Below, piece by piece: positions 42,195 to 50,028 of a DNA stretch of 64,000 nt. Below the pieces are notes generated by a model that ran no database searches, was not told the origin of the DNA, and saw only the letters and a list, made by a program, of their open reading frames with translations. Every line of letters starts with the position of its first letter. Within the stretch, counting starts at the first letter, position 1. Origin of the DNA: Lysobacter sp. (lineage in GTDB: Bacteria > Pseudomonadota > Gammaproteobacteria > Xanthomonadales > Xanthomonadaceae); NCBI GenBank assembly GCA_011526085.1, contig WYBC01000037.1:1-64000 (forward strand). The letters run 5' to 3'. The translations under genes and the position numbers were made by a program.

Positions 42195-42799
42195 TCCGTC
42201 GTCGCCTTCGCCACGCATCGCCGGTCGCATGCGTCTGCGCGCTCGCCGGCATGCTCGCGGCCTGCAACAGCACGCCGCCCGCGCTCGAGTGGATCGGCCC
42301 GGCGCCCGAACAACTGGTCGCCGAAATCCGCGCCGCGGGCAAGGCCGCGGCGGATGAACTGGACGTGCAGCCGCTGCGCGACCCGATGGTCGAGGACCTG
42401 CGGGTGAAGGCCGCGCAGGCCGAACGCCGCCGCGATTACGCCGAGGCCGCGACCGCGCTCGACCAGGCGCTCGGGCTGTCGCCGGAGGATCCGGCGTTGC
42501 TGCAGGAACGCGCCGAGGTCGCCGTGCTGCTCAAGGATCTCGACAAGGCCGGTACGCTCGCGCGACGCGCGTTCGAGACCGGCGCCAAGGTCGGTCCGCT
42601 GTGCCGCAGGCACTGGGCGACCATCCGCCATCAACTCGTCTTCCGGCAACGGGCCCTGCAGGCGCAGGCCGCGGCGCGCAAGCTCAAGGGCGACAAGCTG
42701 GCGCAGTGGGAGCGCGCATCGATGCAGACCGCGGCCGCGCTGATCGATGCCGAACAGGCGCAGGCGGCCTGCACGCTCACCGGCCCGCCGCGTTACTGA
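42191..42799 (+). CDS. TPR lipoprotein, probable PBP1B activator
   Basis: A 202-residue outer-membrane-type lipoprotein: basic start, hydrophobic stretch and lipobox LAAC at about residue 25, followed by NSTPP. A TPR-like pair occupies about residues 75-130 (RRRDYAEAATALDQALGLSPEDPALLQERAEVAVLLKDLDKA). The ATG overlaps the mrcB stop (ATGA), so it is translationally coupled to PBP1B. A TPR lipoprotein beside PBP1B that activates it (LpoP) is known from Pseudomonas, and this protein fits that description by context and architecture; sequence identity could not be tested. Confidence 0.78.
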   Translation: MIRRRLRHASPVACVCALAGMLAACNSTPPALEWIGPAPEQLVAEIRAAGKAAADELDVQPLRDPMVEDLRVKAAQAERRRDYAEAATALDQALGLSPEDPALLQERAEVAVLLKDLDKAGTLARRAFETGAKVGPLCRRHWATIRHQLVFRQRALQAQAAARKLKGDKLAQWERASMQTAAALIDAEQAQAACTLTGPPRY

Positions 42800-42808
42800 A
42801 CCCTCGGC

Positions 42809-44986
42809 ATGCATGGATTCGACGATCCGGTCCGCAGCGACGACGGTGCGGAAACGCGCGACGATGCATCGTCGCGTTCCGCGTTCGCACGCGCCGCACG
42901 CGATGCCCTGACCGGCGGCGGTGCGCTCGCGGACGCGATTCCCGGCTTCGCGCCGCGCCTGCCGCAGCAGCAACTGTCGATGGCCATCGCCGAAACGGTG
43001 GAAGACCGCGCGGTGCTGCTGGCCGAGGCCGGTACCGGCACCGGCAAGACCTTCGCGTATCTGGTGCCGGCGCTGCTGTCGGGACTGAAGACCATCGTGT
43101 CCACCGGCACCCGCGCGCTGCAGGACCAGTTGTATCACCGCGATCTGCCGCGGGTGCGCGACGCGCTGGGCAAGGGCGTCAAGACCGCGCTGCTCAAGGG
43201 GCGCGCGAATTACCTGTGCCGGTATCGGGTCGAAAAGACCAAGGGCGAGCCTCGCTTCACGTCGAAGGAACAGATCACCCAGTTCCAGCGCATCGTCGCC
43301 TGGAGCGGGCGCACGCGCCTCGGCGATCTCGCCGAGCTCGACGCCTTGCCCGAGGATTCGCCGCTGCTGCCGATGGTCACCTCGACCACCGACAACTGTC
43401 TCGGCAGCGATTGTCCGTTCTGGGACGACTGCTTCGTCGTGCAGGCGCGGCAACGCGCGCAGGCCGCGGACGTGGTCGTCGTCAATCATCATCTGCTGCT
43501 CGCCGATCTGGCGCTGAAACAGGAAGGCTTCGGCGAAATCCTGCCGGGTGCGCAGGTGTTCGTCGTCGACGAGGCCCACCAGTTGCCCGAACTCGCCGCG
43601 CAGTTCTTCGGCGAAGGCCTGAGCGCGCGGCCGCTGGTGGAGCTGGCGCGCGATGCGCTGGCCGAATGCAAGACCACCACCGGCGCGCTGGCCGTGCTGC
43701 AGTCGCCGGCGCGCGCACTGGAAGAGGCCACGCGGGCGATGCGCGCCGCGATGGAGGGATTGCCCACCCGCGGCACCCGCTGGCGCGCGCTGCAGGAATC
43801 GGGCGTGTTCGATGCGCTGAGCGCGCTCGACGACGCGCTGTGCGCCTTCATCGATGCGGTGACGCCGCTGCGCGAGGCCGCGCCCGGGTTCGACAGTTGC
43901 CACGCGCGCGCGATCGAACAGCGCTCTCGCCTGTTGCGCTGGGCGCCGCCGGATTTCGGCCGGCGTCATTTCGCGCAGAGCGGCGATGCGGAGATCCCGG
44001 CGAATCACGCGCTGGAGATCGCCCATGGCGATGCCCGGGACGATGCGGTGTCCGACGATGCGGCCTTGGATGATGATGTCGCGCAGGATCTCGACACGCC
44101 GGCGAAGGACGACAAGCTGTGGGACGTGCGCTGGTACGAGCTGTCGGCGCGCGGCTTCCGCTTCCAGCGCACGCCGCTGGACGTGTCGGGGCCGCTGCGC
44201 ACGCATCGCGAACAGTCGCGCGCGGCCTGGGTGTTCACCTCCGCGACCCTGGCGGTGGCCGGCGGCTTCGATCATCTGACCGAACGCCTGGGCCTCGACG
44301 CACCGCGGACGCTGATCGCGCCGAGCCCGTTCGATTGGCCGCGGCAGGCGCTGTGTTACCTGCCGCAGCGGATGCCGGAGCCCAACTCGCGGGACTTCAC
44401 GCCGGCAGTGATCGACGCCGTGCGCCCGGTGCTCGAAGCCTCCGGCGGGCGCGCGTTCCTGCTGTTCGCCTCGCATCGCGCGCTGCGCGAAGCCGCTGAA
44501 CTGCTGCGCGCTTCGGCCTGCCCGTGGCCGCTGTTCGTGCAGGGCGACGCGCCGCGTTCGGTGCTGCTGCAGCGCTTCCGCGATTCCGGCAACGGCGTGC
44601 TGCTCGGCGCCGCCAGTTTCCGCGAAGGCGTGGACGTGGCCGGCGACGCGCTGAGCGTGGTCGTCATCGACAAGCTGCCGTTCGCCGCGCCCGACGACCC
44701 GGTGTTCGAAGCGCGGCTCGATGCGATCCGTCGCGACGGCGGCAATCCCTTTCGCGACGAACAACTGCCGCAGGCGGTGATCGCGCTGAAGCAGGGCGTC
44801 GGCCGCCTGATCCGCACCGAAACCGACCGCGGCGTGCTGGTGCTCTGCGATCCGAGGCTGATCGGAAAATCCTACGGCCGCACGTTCTTCGACTCGCTGC
44901 CGCCGTTCGCGCGGACCCGTTCGCTGGACGAGGTGCGGGCGTTCTTCGATGCGCCTCCGCCTTCGGTCGTTAAACTCGCGCCATGA
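42809..44986 (+). CDS. DinG/YoaA-type ATP-dependent helicase with Fe-S cluster
   Basis: A 725-residue XPD-like superfamily 2 helicase. Walker A AEAGTGTGKT lies at about residues 70-80, with the DEAH box VVDEAHQLPE at about 253. Between them is an Fe-S cluster site: a Cys in NYLCRYRVEK, then NCLGSDCPFWDDC, four cysteines as in DinG, YoaA and XPD. The C-terminal motor has VKLPFAAPDDP-like DKLPFAAPDDPVFEAR and GVGRLIRTETDRGVLV. These helicases unwind 5' overhang DNA and help recovery from replication stress. YoaA is favoured over DinG by length and by adjacency to tsaB, an arrangement common in gammaproteobacteria. The stop overlaps tsaB. Confidence 0.92.
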   Translation: MHGFDDPVRSDDGAETRDDASSRSAFARAARDALTGGGALADAIPGFAPRLPQQQLSMAIAETVEDRAVLLAEAGTGTGKTFAYLVPALLSGLKTIVSTGTRALQDQLYHRDLPRVRDALGKGVKTALLKGRANYLCRYRVEKTKGEPRFTSKEQITQFQRIVAWSGRTRLGDLAELDALPEDSPLLPMVTSTTDNCLGSDCPFWDDCFVVQARQRAQAADVVVVNHHLLLADLALKQEGFGEILPGAQVFVVDEAHQLPELAAQFFGEGLSARPLVELARDALAECKTTTGALAVLQSPARALEEATRAMRAAMEGLPTRGTRWRALQESGVFDALSALDDALCAFIDAVTPLREAAPGFDSCHARAIEQRSRLLRWAPPDFGRRHFAQSGDAEIPANHALEIAHGDARDDAVSDDAALDDDVAQDLDTPAKDDKLWDVRWYELSARGFRFQRTPLDVSGPLRTHREQSRAAWVFTSATLAVAGGFDHLTERLGLDAPRTLIAPSPFDWPRQALCYLPQRMPEPNSRDFTPAVIDAVRPVLEASGGRAFLLFASHRALREAAELLRASACPWPLFVQGDAPRSVLLQRFRDSGNGVLLGAASFREGVDVAGDALSVVVIDKLPFAAPDDPVFEARLDAIRRDGGNPFRDEQLPQAVIALKQGVGRLIRTETDRGVLVLCDPRLIGKSYGRTFFDSLPPFARTRSLDEVRAFFDAPPPSVVKLAP

Positions 44987-45744
44987 AACTCCTCGCCTTC
45001 GAACTCTCCACCGAAGCCTGCTCCGTCGCCCTGTGGGTCGATGGCGATGTGCGCGGGCGTCACGAGATCGCGCCGCGCCGCCACGCCGAGTTGGCCTTGC
45101 CCTGGGCCGAAGCGTTGCTGGCCGAGGCCGGGATCGCGAAGTCGCAGCTCGATGCCGTCGCCGTCGGTCGCGGGCCCGGGGCGTTCACCGGCGTGCGCCT
45201 GGGCGTCGCCATCGCGCAGGGCATCGCGCTGGCGCTGGATCGCCCGGCGGTGCCGGTGTCCACGCTCGCCGCGCTCGCGTTGCGGGCGGTGCCGCTCGGC
45301 GCGGGGCTTGTCGACGCCCTAGGCGACCGCGTGTTCGCGGCGATCGACGCACGCATGCGCGAGGTTTACGTCGCGGCGTTCGCGTTCGAGCGCGGCATCG
45401 ATGGCGGCCTGCACCCGCGCGCGCTCGACGACGAGCGCGTGCAGCCGCCGGATGCGGCGATGCCGCCCGGCGAAGACGGCGGCTGGTTCGGCGTCGGCAC
45501 CGGTTTCGCGGCGGAAGGCGGCGCGCTGCGGACCCGCCTCGCGCCGCGGCTGCGCGCGGTGGATGCCGACGCGCTGCCGCACGCGACGGACGTCGCCGCG
45601 CTCGCGCACGCCGCGTTCCTGCGCGGCGAAGCGGTGGCGCCCGAACAGCTCGAACCGGCCTATCTGCGCAACCAGGTCGCGCTCACCCTCGTCGAGCAGC
45701 AGGCGCTGCGTGCCCGTCGCGATGCCGACGCGCCCGGCTCATAG
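44983..45744 (+). CDS. tsaB: tRNA threonylcarbamoyladenosine biosynthesis protein TsaB
   Basis: This 253-residue member of the ASKHA fold partners TsaD and TsaE in adding threonylcarbamoyl to A37 of ANN-decoding tRNAs. Family features are MKLLAFELSTEACSVAL, HAELALPWAEALLAEAG, GRGPGAFTGVRLGVA and the P-loop-like surrounding. It lacks the metal-binding HxxxH of TsaD, as expected. The ATG overlaps the helicase stop (ATGA at 44983-44986). Length is slightly greater than the E. coli protein (231). It is followed 72 bp later by a signal peptidase gene. Confidence 0.95.
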   Translation: MKLLAFELSTEACSVALWVDGDVRGRHEIAPRRHAELALPWAEALLAEAGIAKSQLDAVAVGRGPGAFTGVRLGVAIAQGIALALDRPAVPVSTLAALALRAVPLGAGLVDALGDRVFAAIDARMREVYVAAFAFERGIDGGLHPRALDDERVQPPDAAMPPGEDGGWFGVGTGFAAEGGALRTRLAPRLRAVDADALPHATDVAALAHAAFLRGEAVAPEQLEPAYLRNQVALTLVEQQALRARRDADAPGS

Positions 45745-45816
45745 GCCATCGGTCACGGGAACTCGCGCCGGTCCGCGGCGGTCGATGCAGGATCGATACG
45801 CCATCCGGGGAATGTC

Positions 45817-46443
45817 ATGACCGAGACCGCACCGCGCGCCACGGGCGCCGCCAGACCGCGCTTCTGGCGCAACGAATGGGCGACCTTCGCGGTTTTCCTG
45901 CTGCTGCTCACCGTCGCCCGCACCTCGCTCGCCAACCATTACCAGGTGCCGAGCGGTTCGATGGAGCCGACGCTGATGCCCGGCGACCGCATCGCCGTGA
46001 ACATGCTGGCCTACGGCCTGCGCGTCCCGTTCACCGACATCGAACTGATCGATCGCGGCGAGCCGCAGCGCGGCGACGTGGTGGTGTTCAAATCGCCCGC
46101 CGACGGCACGCGCCTGATCAAGCGCGTGGTGGCGGTCGGCGGCGACACCGTCGCGCTGATCGACGGCCGGCTGTGGATCGACGGCCGGCCGCTGCACGAT
46201 GCCGACGCCAGCGACATCGAACATTTCGGCGATCGCGACGTGACCTTGAACCTCAGCCATGGCGGCGGTCCGGACATCGCCACCGGCACGATTCCCGCGG
46301 GCATGGCGCTGGTGCTCGGCGACCACCGCGGCAACAGCGCGGACGGTCGCTTCTTCGGCCTGGTGCCGATGAAATCCCTCTACGGCAAGGCCGCGGCGGT
46401 GTACTACCGTCGCGGCGAAGGGTTCGGCTGGACGAAGCTGTAA
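45817..46443 (+). CDS. Type I signal peptidase (S26 family)
   Basis: A 208-residue leader peptidase with one N-terminal transmembrane helix (about residues 21-38). The catalytic Ser is S48 in PSGSMEPTL, and the general base Lys is in RLIKRVVAVGGD. The box GDHRGNSADGRFFG near the C-terminus is the family's conserved domain E. It removes signal peptides at the periplasmic face. It is shorter than typical proteobacterial LepB and has one helix rather than two, so it may be an accessory signal peptidase; the main lepB usually lies next to lepA, not seen here. The downstream 12-mer palindromic arms flank it at 46454. Confidence 0.9.
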   Translation: MTETAPRATGAARPRFWRNEWATFAVFLLLLTVARTSLANHYQVPSGSMEPTLMPGDRIAVNMLAYGLRVPFTDIELIDRGEPQRGDVVVFKSPADGTRLIKRVVAVGGDTVALIDGRLWIDGRPLHDADASDIEHFGDRDVTLNLSHGGGPDIATGTIPAGMALVLGDHRGNSADGRFFGLVPMKSLYGKAAAVYYRRGEGFGWTKL

Positions 46444-46453
46444 GTCATGCGGT

Positions 46454-46577
46454 GTAGGTCGGGCCTTGGCCCCACATCCCGTCTTTCCCGATCGTTCCGG
46501 ACGATGATCGCAACAGGTTCGATCATTGCGCGACGTCGGCTGACGGATCGCAATGTCGGGCCACGGGCCCGACCTAC
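46454..46577. repeat. Long inverted repeat with 12-bp GTAGGTCGGGCC arms; right arm supplies the tonB stop
   Basis: GTAGGTCGGGCC (46454-46465) and GGCCCGACCTAC (46566-46577) are exact complements separated by 100 bp. Next to the arms lie ACATCCCG and AATGTCGGGCC-like words, extending partial symmetry. The region fills the space between convergent lepB-like and tonB genes, and the tonB stop (46574-46576) is within the right arm. Confidence 0.75.
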
Positions 46578-47458
46578 TCGTCGATCAACTCGCCGCCGGG
46601 CAGGAATTGCCAGGTGCGCACGACGTTGAGGATGTCGGGATTCTCCTGCGTCTTCGGCAATGGCGGGTAGGGTTCGGCCAGTTTCGCGATGCGCAGCGCG
46701 GCTTCGTCCAGCAGCGGAATGCCGCTGGACTGCACGATGTCGGCGCGCTCGATCGAGCCGTTGCGACGAATGCCGATGTTGATCACCACCGTGCCCGACA
46801 GGCCCCGCCGGCGCGCCTCGTCCGGATAGTTGAGATTGCCCACGCGCTCGGCGCGATCCACCCATGCGCGCAGATAGTTCGCCCAGGCGTATTCCTGGGT
46901 GCTGGCGGAAACGAACTTGCGGCTCGGACGCTTGGCGTAGCGGGCCGAGCGCAGATGGATCTCCGCCGCCAGCCGCGCCATCGCCATGTCGTGCTGGATC
47001 TTCTTTTCGCCGACGCGGTTCGGCGTGGGCTCGGCTTCCGGCCGGCGGCTGGGGGCGGGGAGGCGGGTCTCGCCGGTGGGGCTGGTCACCACCCGCGCCT
47101 CGGGCGGCGGCGAGGGCGCCGGCGATTGCGCGCGCACCGACTGCGGCGCCACCCCGGTCTCGGTCTGCGGCGCGGTGCCCGGCTGCGGGTCGCGCGGGCG
47201 GCTGGCCTTGTCGTGCTCGCCGCCGCCCTGGTTGTTGGCCTGGGCGAGGAAGTCGGCCTGCTTCGGCGTGAGCGGGGTCTGGGTCTGGGTCAGGATCACG
47301 TCCAGCATCGGCACCACCGGCGCCGCCCGTTCCAGGGCGAAGCCGACGCCGAGGATCAGCAGGCCGTGGAACAGCAGCGACAGCACCAGGGTCGCCCCGA
47401 GGCGCTGGTCCTCGCCGATGGCCGGCGGCGGCGGGAGGGAGGCGGCGGTCGCTGCCAT
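46574..47458 (-). CDS. tonB: TonB-family energy transducer
   Basis: A 294-residue protein with a cytoplasmic start, one helix (LGATLVLSLLFHGLLILGVGFAL, about residues 22-44), a Pro/Ala-rich periplasmic spacer (about 85-150) and a C-terminal TonB domain with YPDEARRRGLSGTVVINIGIRRNGSIERADIVQSSG (about 212-250). Such proteins couple the proton motive force to outer-membrane receptors. No exbB/exbD genes are adjacent. It starts 3 bp after the gshB stop, so both are one operon, divergent from pilG; this gshB-tonB pairing is seen in pilGHIJ regions of Xanthomonas relatives. In this context TonB may serve twitching rather than iron uptake (inference). Confidence 0.9.
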   Translation of the reverse strand: MAATAASLPPPPAIGEDQRLGATLVLSLLFHGLLILGVGFALERAAPVVPMLDVILTQTQTPLTPKQADFLAQANNQGGGEHDKASRPRDPQPGTAPQTETGVAPQSVRAQSPAPSPPPEARVVTSPTGETRLPAPSRRPEAEPTPNRVGEKKIQHDMAMARLAAEIHLRSARYAKRPSRKFVSASTQEYAWANYLRAWVDRAERVGNLNYPDEARRRGLSGTVVINIGIRRNGSIERADIVQSSGIPLLDEAALRIAKLAEPYPPLPKTQENPDILNVVRTWQFLPGGELIDE

Positions 47459-47461
47459 CGG

Positions 47462-48415
47462 TCAGGCGGTCGCCTCCAGCGCGTCGAACAGCAGCCCGGC
47501 GATGTTCAGGCCGAACTGTTTGTCCAGCTCGCGGATGCAGGTGGGGCTGGTGACGTTGACTTCGGTCAGGTAGTCGCCGATCACGTCCAGACCCACGAAG
47601 CGCATGCCGCGGCGCTTCATCTCCGGCCCCACCTGGGCCGCGATCCAGCGGTCGCGCTCGCTCAGCGGCCGGCCCTCGCCGCGGCCGCCAGCGGCCAGAT
47701 TGCCGCGGAATTCGTCGCCCTGCGGGATGCGCGCCAGGCAGTAGTCCACCGGCACGCCGTCGATCAGCAGGATGCGCTTGTCGCCGTCGACGATCTCCGG
47801 GATGTAGCGCTGGGCCATGGCCAGATGACGGTCGCCCCCGGTCAGGGTTTCCAGAATCACGTTCAGATTCGGGTCGCCGGCCCGGGCGCGGAAGATCGAG
47901 CGTCCGCCCATGCCGTCGAGGGTCTTCAGCACGGCATCGCCGTGTTCGGCGACGAACGCTTTGATTTCGGAGGATTTCCTGCTGACGATGGTGATCGGGC
48001 AGCACTGCGGGAACTCCAGCGCGGCCAGCTTCTCGTTGTGGTCGCGCAGTCCGGCCGGGTCGTTCACCACCAGCGCGCCGGCGCGCTGGGCGGCGCTGAG
48101 GATCTGGGTGTCGTGGATGAACTCCGGATCGACCGGCGGATCCTTGCGCATCAGGATCAGGTCGGACGGCCCCAGCGCACGGTGTGATGCAGGTCCGGTT
48201 TCGAACCAGCCCGACGCATCGTCGCGCACACTCAGCGGTGCGACCTCGGCCGTCGCGATGCCGCCGCGCATGCCGAGTCCGCCGGGAGTGACGTAAAACA
48301 ACCGATAGTGACGCTGCTGGGCTTCCAGCAACATCGCAAATGTGGAGTCTTTCGCAATTTTGATCGACTCGATCGGGTCCATGACCACGAGAACATCGCG
48401 CATCGGTTTCGACAT
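47462..48415 (-). CDS. gshB: Glutathione synthetase
   Basis: This 317-residue ATP-grasp enzyme joins gamma-glutamylcysteine and glycine to make glutathione. It starts VLVVMDPIESIKIAKDSTFAML, the family's N-terminus, and carries LKTLDGMGGRSIFR (the flexible glycine loop), RYIPEIVDGDKRILLIDG and FVGLDVIGDYLTEVNVTSPT near the C-terminus. Length matches E. coli GshB (316). It is upstream of tonB in the same operon. Glutathione made here is the carrier for the persulfide handled by the sulfur island at 9389-18772. Confidence 0.97.
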   Translation of the reverse strand: MSKPMRDVLVVMDPIESIKIAKDSTFAMLLEAQQRHYRLFYVTPGGLGMRGGIATAEVAPLSVRDDASGWFETGPASHRALGPSDLILMRKDPPVDPEFIHDTQILSAAQRAGALVVNDPAGLRDHNEKLAALEFPQCCPITIVSRKSSEIKAFVAEHGDAVLKTLDGMGGRSIFRARAGDPNLNVILETLTGGDRHLAMAQRYIPEIVDGDKRILLIDGVPVDYCLARIPQGDEFRGNLAAGGRGEGRPLSERDRWIAAQVGPEMKRRGMRFVGLDVIGDYLTEVNVTSPTCIRELDKQFGLNIAGLLFDALEATA

Positions 48416-48514
48416 TCCACTGCACCTGCATGATTCGTCGGCCCGGATGGTAACAAGGCGGCGTCGTCGAAGCCCGCATTCCGTGTTGCTGGCCGGGAAA
48501 TTGCTAATGGAACC

Positions 48515-48543
48515 TTGACAGTCCAGCTTCAGACTGGGATATA
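48515..48543 (+). promoter_or_regulatory. Candidate sigma-70 promoter of the pil-chp operon
   Basis: A perfect -35 TTGACA (48515-48520) and a -10 like GATATA (48538-48543) have a 17-bp spacer. The -10 ends 65 bp before the pilG start at 48609, in the divergent intergenic region with gshB. Confidence 0.6.
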
Positions 48544-48608
48544 GGTGGCTGAAAATGATGACAAACCCGCAACACGGTCATCGACTGCCGGGTGCATGGG
48601 GAGACATG

Positions 48609-49010
48609 ATGACGCAAGACGAGAATCCAGCCGGCGGCCTCCAGGGTTTGCGGGTGATGGTGATCGACGATTCGAAGACGATCCGACGCACCGCCGAAAC
48701 CCTGCTCAAGCGAGAAGGGGCCGAAGTGGTGACCGCGACCGATGGCTTCGAAGCGCTCGCCAAAATCGCTGACCAACGTCCGCAGATCATCTTCGTGGAC
48801 ATCATGATGCCGCGGCTCGACGGCTATCAGACCTGCGCGTTGATCAAGAACAACCAGGTGTTCAAGCACACGCCCGTGATCATGCTGTCCTCGAAGGACG
48901 GTCTGTTCGACAAGGCCCGAGGCCGCATCGTCGGCTCGGAGCAATACCTCACCAAGCCGTTCACCCGCGAAGAACTTCTCGACGCCATCCGCACGCACGT
49001 CAACGCCTGA
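48609..49010 (+). CDS. pilG: Twitching motility response regulator PilG
   Basis: A 133-residue stand-alone receiver domain (CheY type). The phosphoacceptor is D64 (FVDIMMP), with the acidic pair D20-D21 in VIDDSKTIRR and the conserved Lys in LTKPF. It is phosphorylated by ChpA and promotes type IV pilus extension. Of two adjacent ATG codons (48606 and 48609), 48609 is preferred because GGGGAG (48598-48603) gives 5-base spacing; an upstream in-frame ATG at 48555 lacks conservation. It opens the Pil-Chp operon. Confidence 0.95.
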   Translation: MTQDENPAGGLQGLRVMVIDDSKTIRRTAETLLKREGAEVVTATDGFEALAKIADQRPQIIFVDIMMPRLDGYQTCALIKNNQVFKHTPVIMLSSKDGLFDKARGRIVGSEQYLTKPFTREELLDAIRTHVNA

Positions 49011-49029
49011 CCGGGGGGACAGGCAATCC

Positions 49030-49398
49030 ATGGCCCGCATACTGCTCATCGAAGATTCGCCGACCGATACCGCGGTGCTGACGCGCCTGCTGGAGAAGCA
49101 CGGGCACCAGGTGCTCGCGTCCGGCAGCGCCGAGGACGGCATCGAGGTCTGCAAGCGCGAACTGCCCGATCTGGTGCTCATGGACGTGGTGCTGCCGGGC
49201 ATGAACGGCTTCCAGGCGACGCGCGCGCTCTCGCGCGAACCGACCACCAAATCCATTCCGGTGCTGATCGTCAGCACCAAGGGCATGGAGACCGATCGCG
49301 CCTGGGGCCTGCGCCAGGGCGCCAAGGACTACATCGTCAAACCGCCGAGCGAGGACGCCCTCATCGCGCGGATCGACCAGTTGCTGGGGAACGCCTGA
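49030..49398 (+). CDS. pilH: Twitching motility response regulator PilH
   Basis: A 122-residue single receiver domain with D8-D9-like pair (LLIEDSPTD), phosphoacceptor D52 (VLMDVVLP) and Lys in IVKPP. In Pseudomonas it opposes PilG, favouring retraction and acting as a phosphate sink. It begins 19 bp after pilG with GGGGGA upstream. Its stop overlaps the pilI start (TGATG). Confidence 0.95.
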   Translation: MARILLIEDSPTDTAVLTRLLEKHGHQVLASGSAEDGIEVCKRELPDLVLMDVVLPGMNGFQATRALSREPTTKSIPVLIVSTKGMETDRAWGLRQGAKDYIVKPPSEDALIARIDQLLGNA

Positions 49399-49979
49399 TG
49401 AACGGAGACGATATCGCCGTCGACGATGCCCCGGTCGAACCGGTCTACGTCGACGCGTTCGAGATCCTCGCCGGCTACGAGCGGCGCAGCCTCGCCCACG
49501 TCGCCGGTCTGCCGGAACAGCTGCAGGCCGCGGGCCTCTGGCGCGGCATCGGTTTCCGCGTCGGCCAGCGCCGGCTGGTCTCGAACTACGAATCGGTGGC
49601 GGAAATCCTGACCGTCCCGCAGATCACCCCGGTGCCCGGCGCGCAGAGCTGGATGCTGGGCGTGGCCAACGTCCGCAGCAACCTGCTGCCCGTGGTCGAT
49701 CTCAAGCAATTCCTCGAAGGCGCGCGCAGCGTGCTGCACGAAGGGCACCAGAAGGTGATGGTGCTGCGTCAGCCCGGCGGCGACGTTGCCGTCACCATCG
49801 ACGAACTCTACGGCCAGCGCTCCTTCATGGACGAGCAGCAGGTCGACGTGGACGCGCTCGCCGACGGCCGCTACACCGGTTTCATCGAACGCGCCTACCG
49901 CGTGGCCGACGACGTCTGGGGCGTGTTCAGCCTCGACCGTCTGGTGCGCACACCCGAATTCCGACACGCCGCCGTCTGA
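49398..49979 (+). CDS. pilI: Chemosensory adaptor PilI (CheW-like)
   Basis: A 193-residue CheW-fold scaffold linking the receptor PilJ to the kinase ChpA. The conserved segment [24 protein letters not shown] (about residues 90-113) is the PilI version of the CheW core (usually GxxNLRGxxxPVVDL). The N-terminal ~45 residues are specific to PilI. It overlaps the pilH stop by one base and precedes pilJ by 49 bp. Confidence 0.94.
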   Translation: MNGDDIAVDDAPVEPVYVDAFEILAGYERRSLAHVAGLPEQLQAAGLWRGIGFRVGQRRLVSNYESVAEILTVPQITPVPGAQSWMLGVANVRSNLLPVVDLKQFLEGARSVLHEGHQKVMVLRQPGGDVAVTIDELYGQRSFMDEQQVDVDALADGRYTGFIERAYRVADDVWGVFSLDRLVRTPEFRHAAV

Positions 49980-50028
49980 CGGCGAACTCTTTCACTGCAA
50001 CAGTTCAAAAAACAGATCGAGGCGAGAC

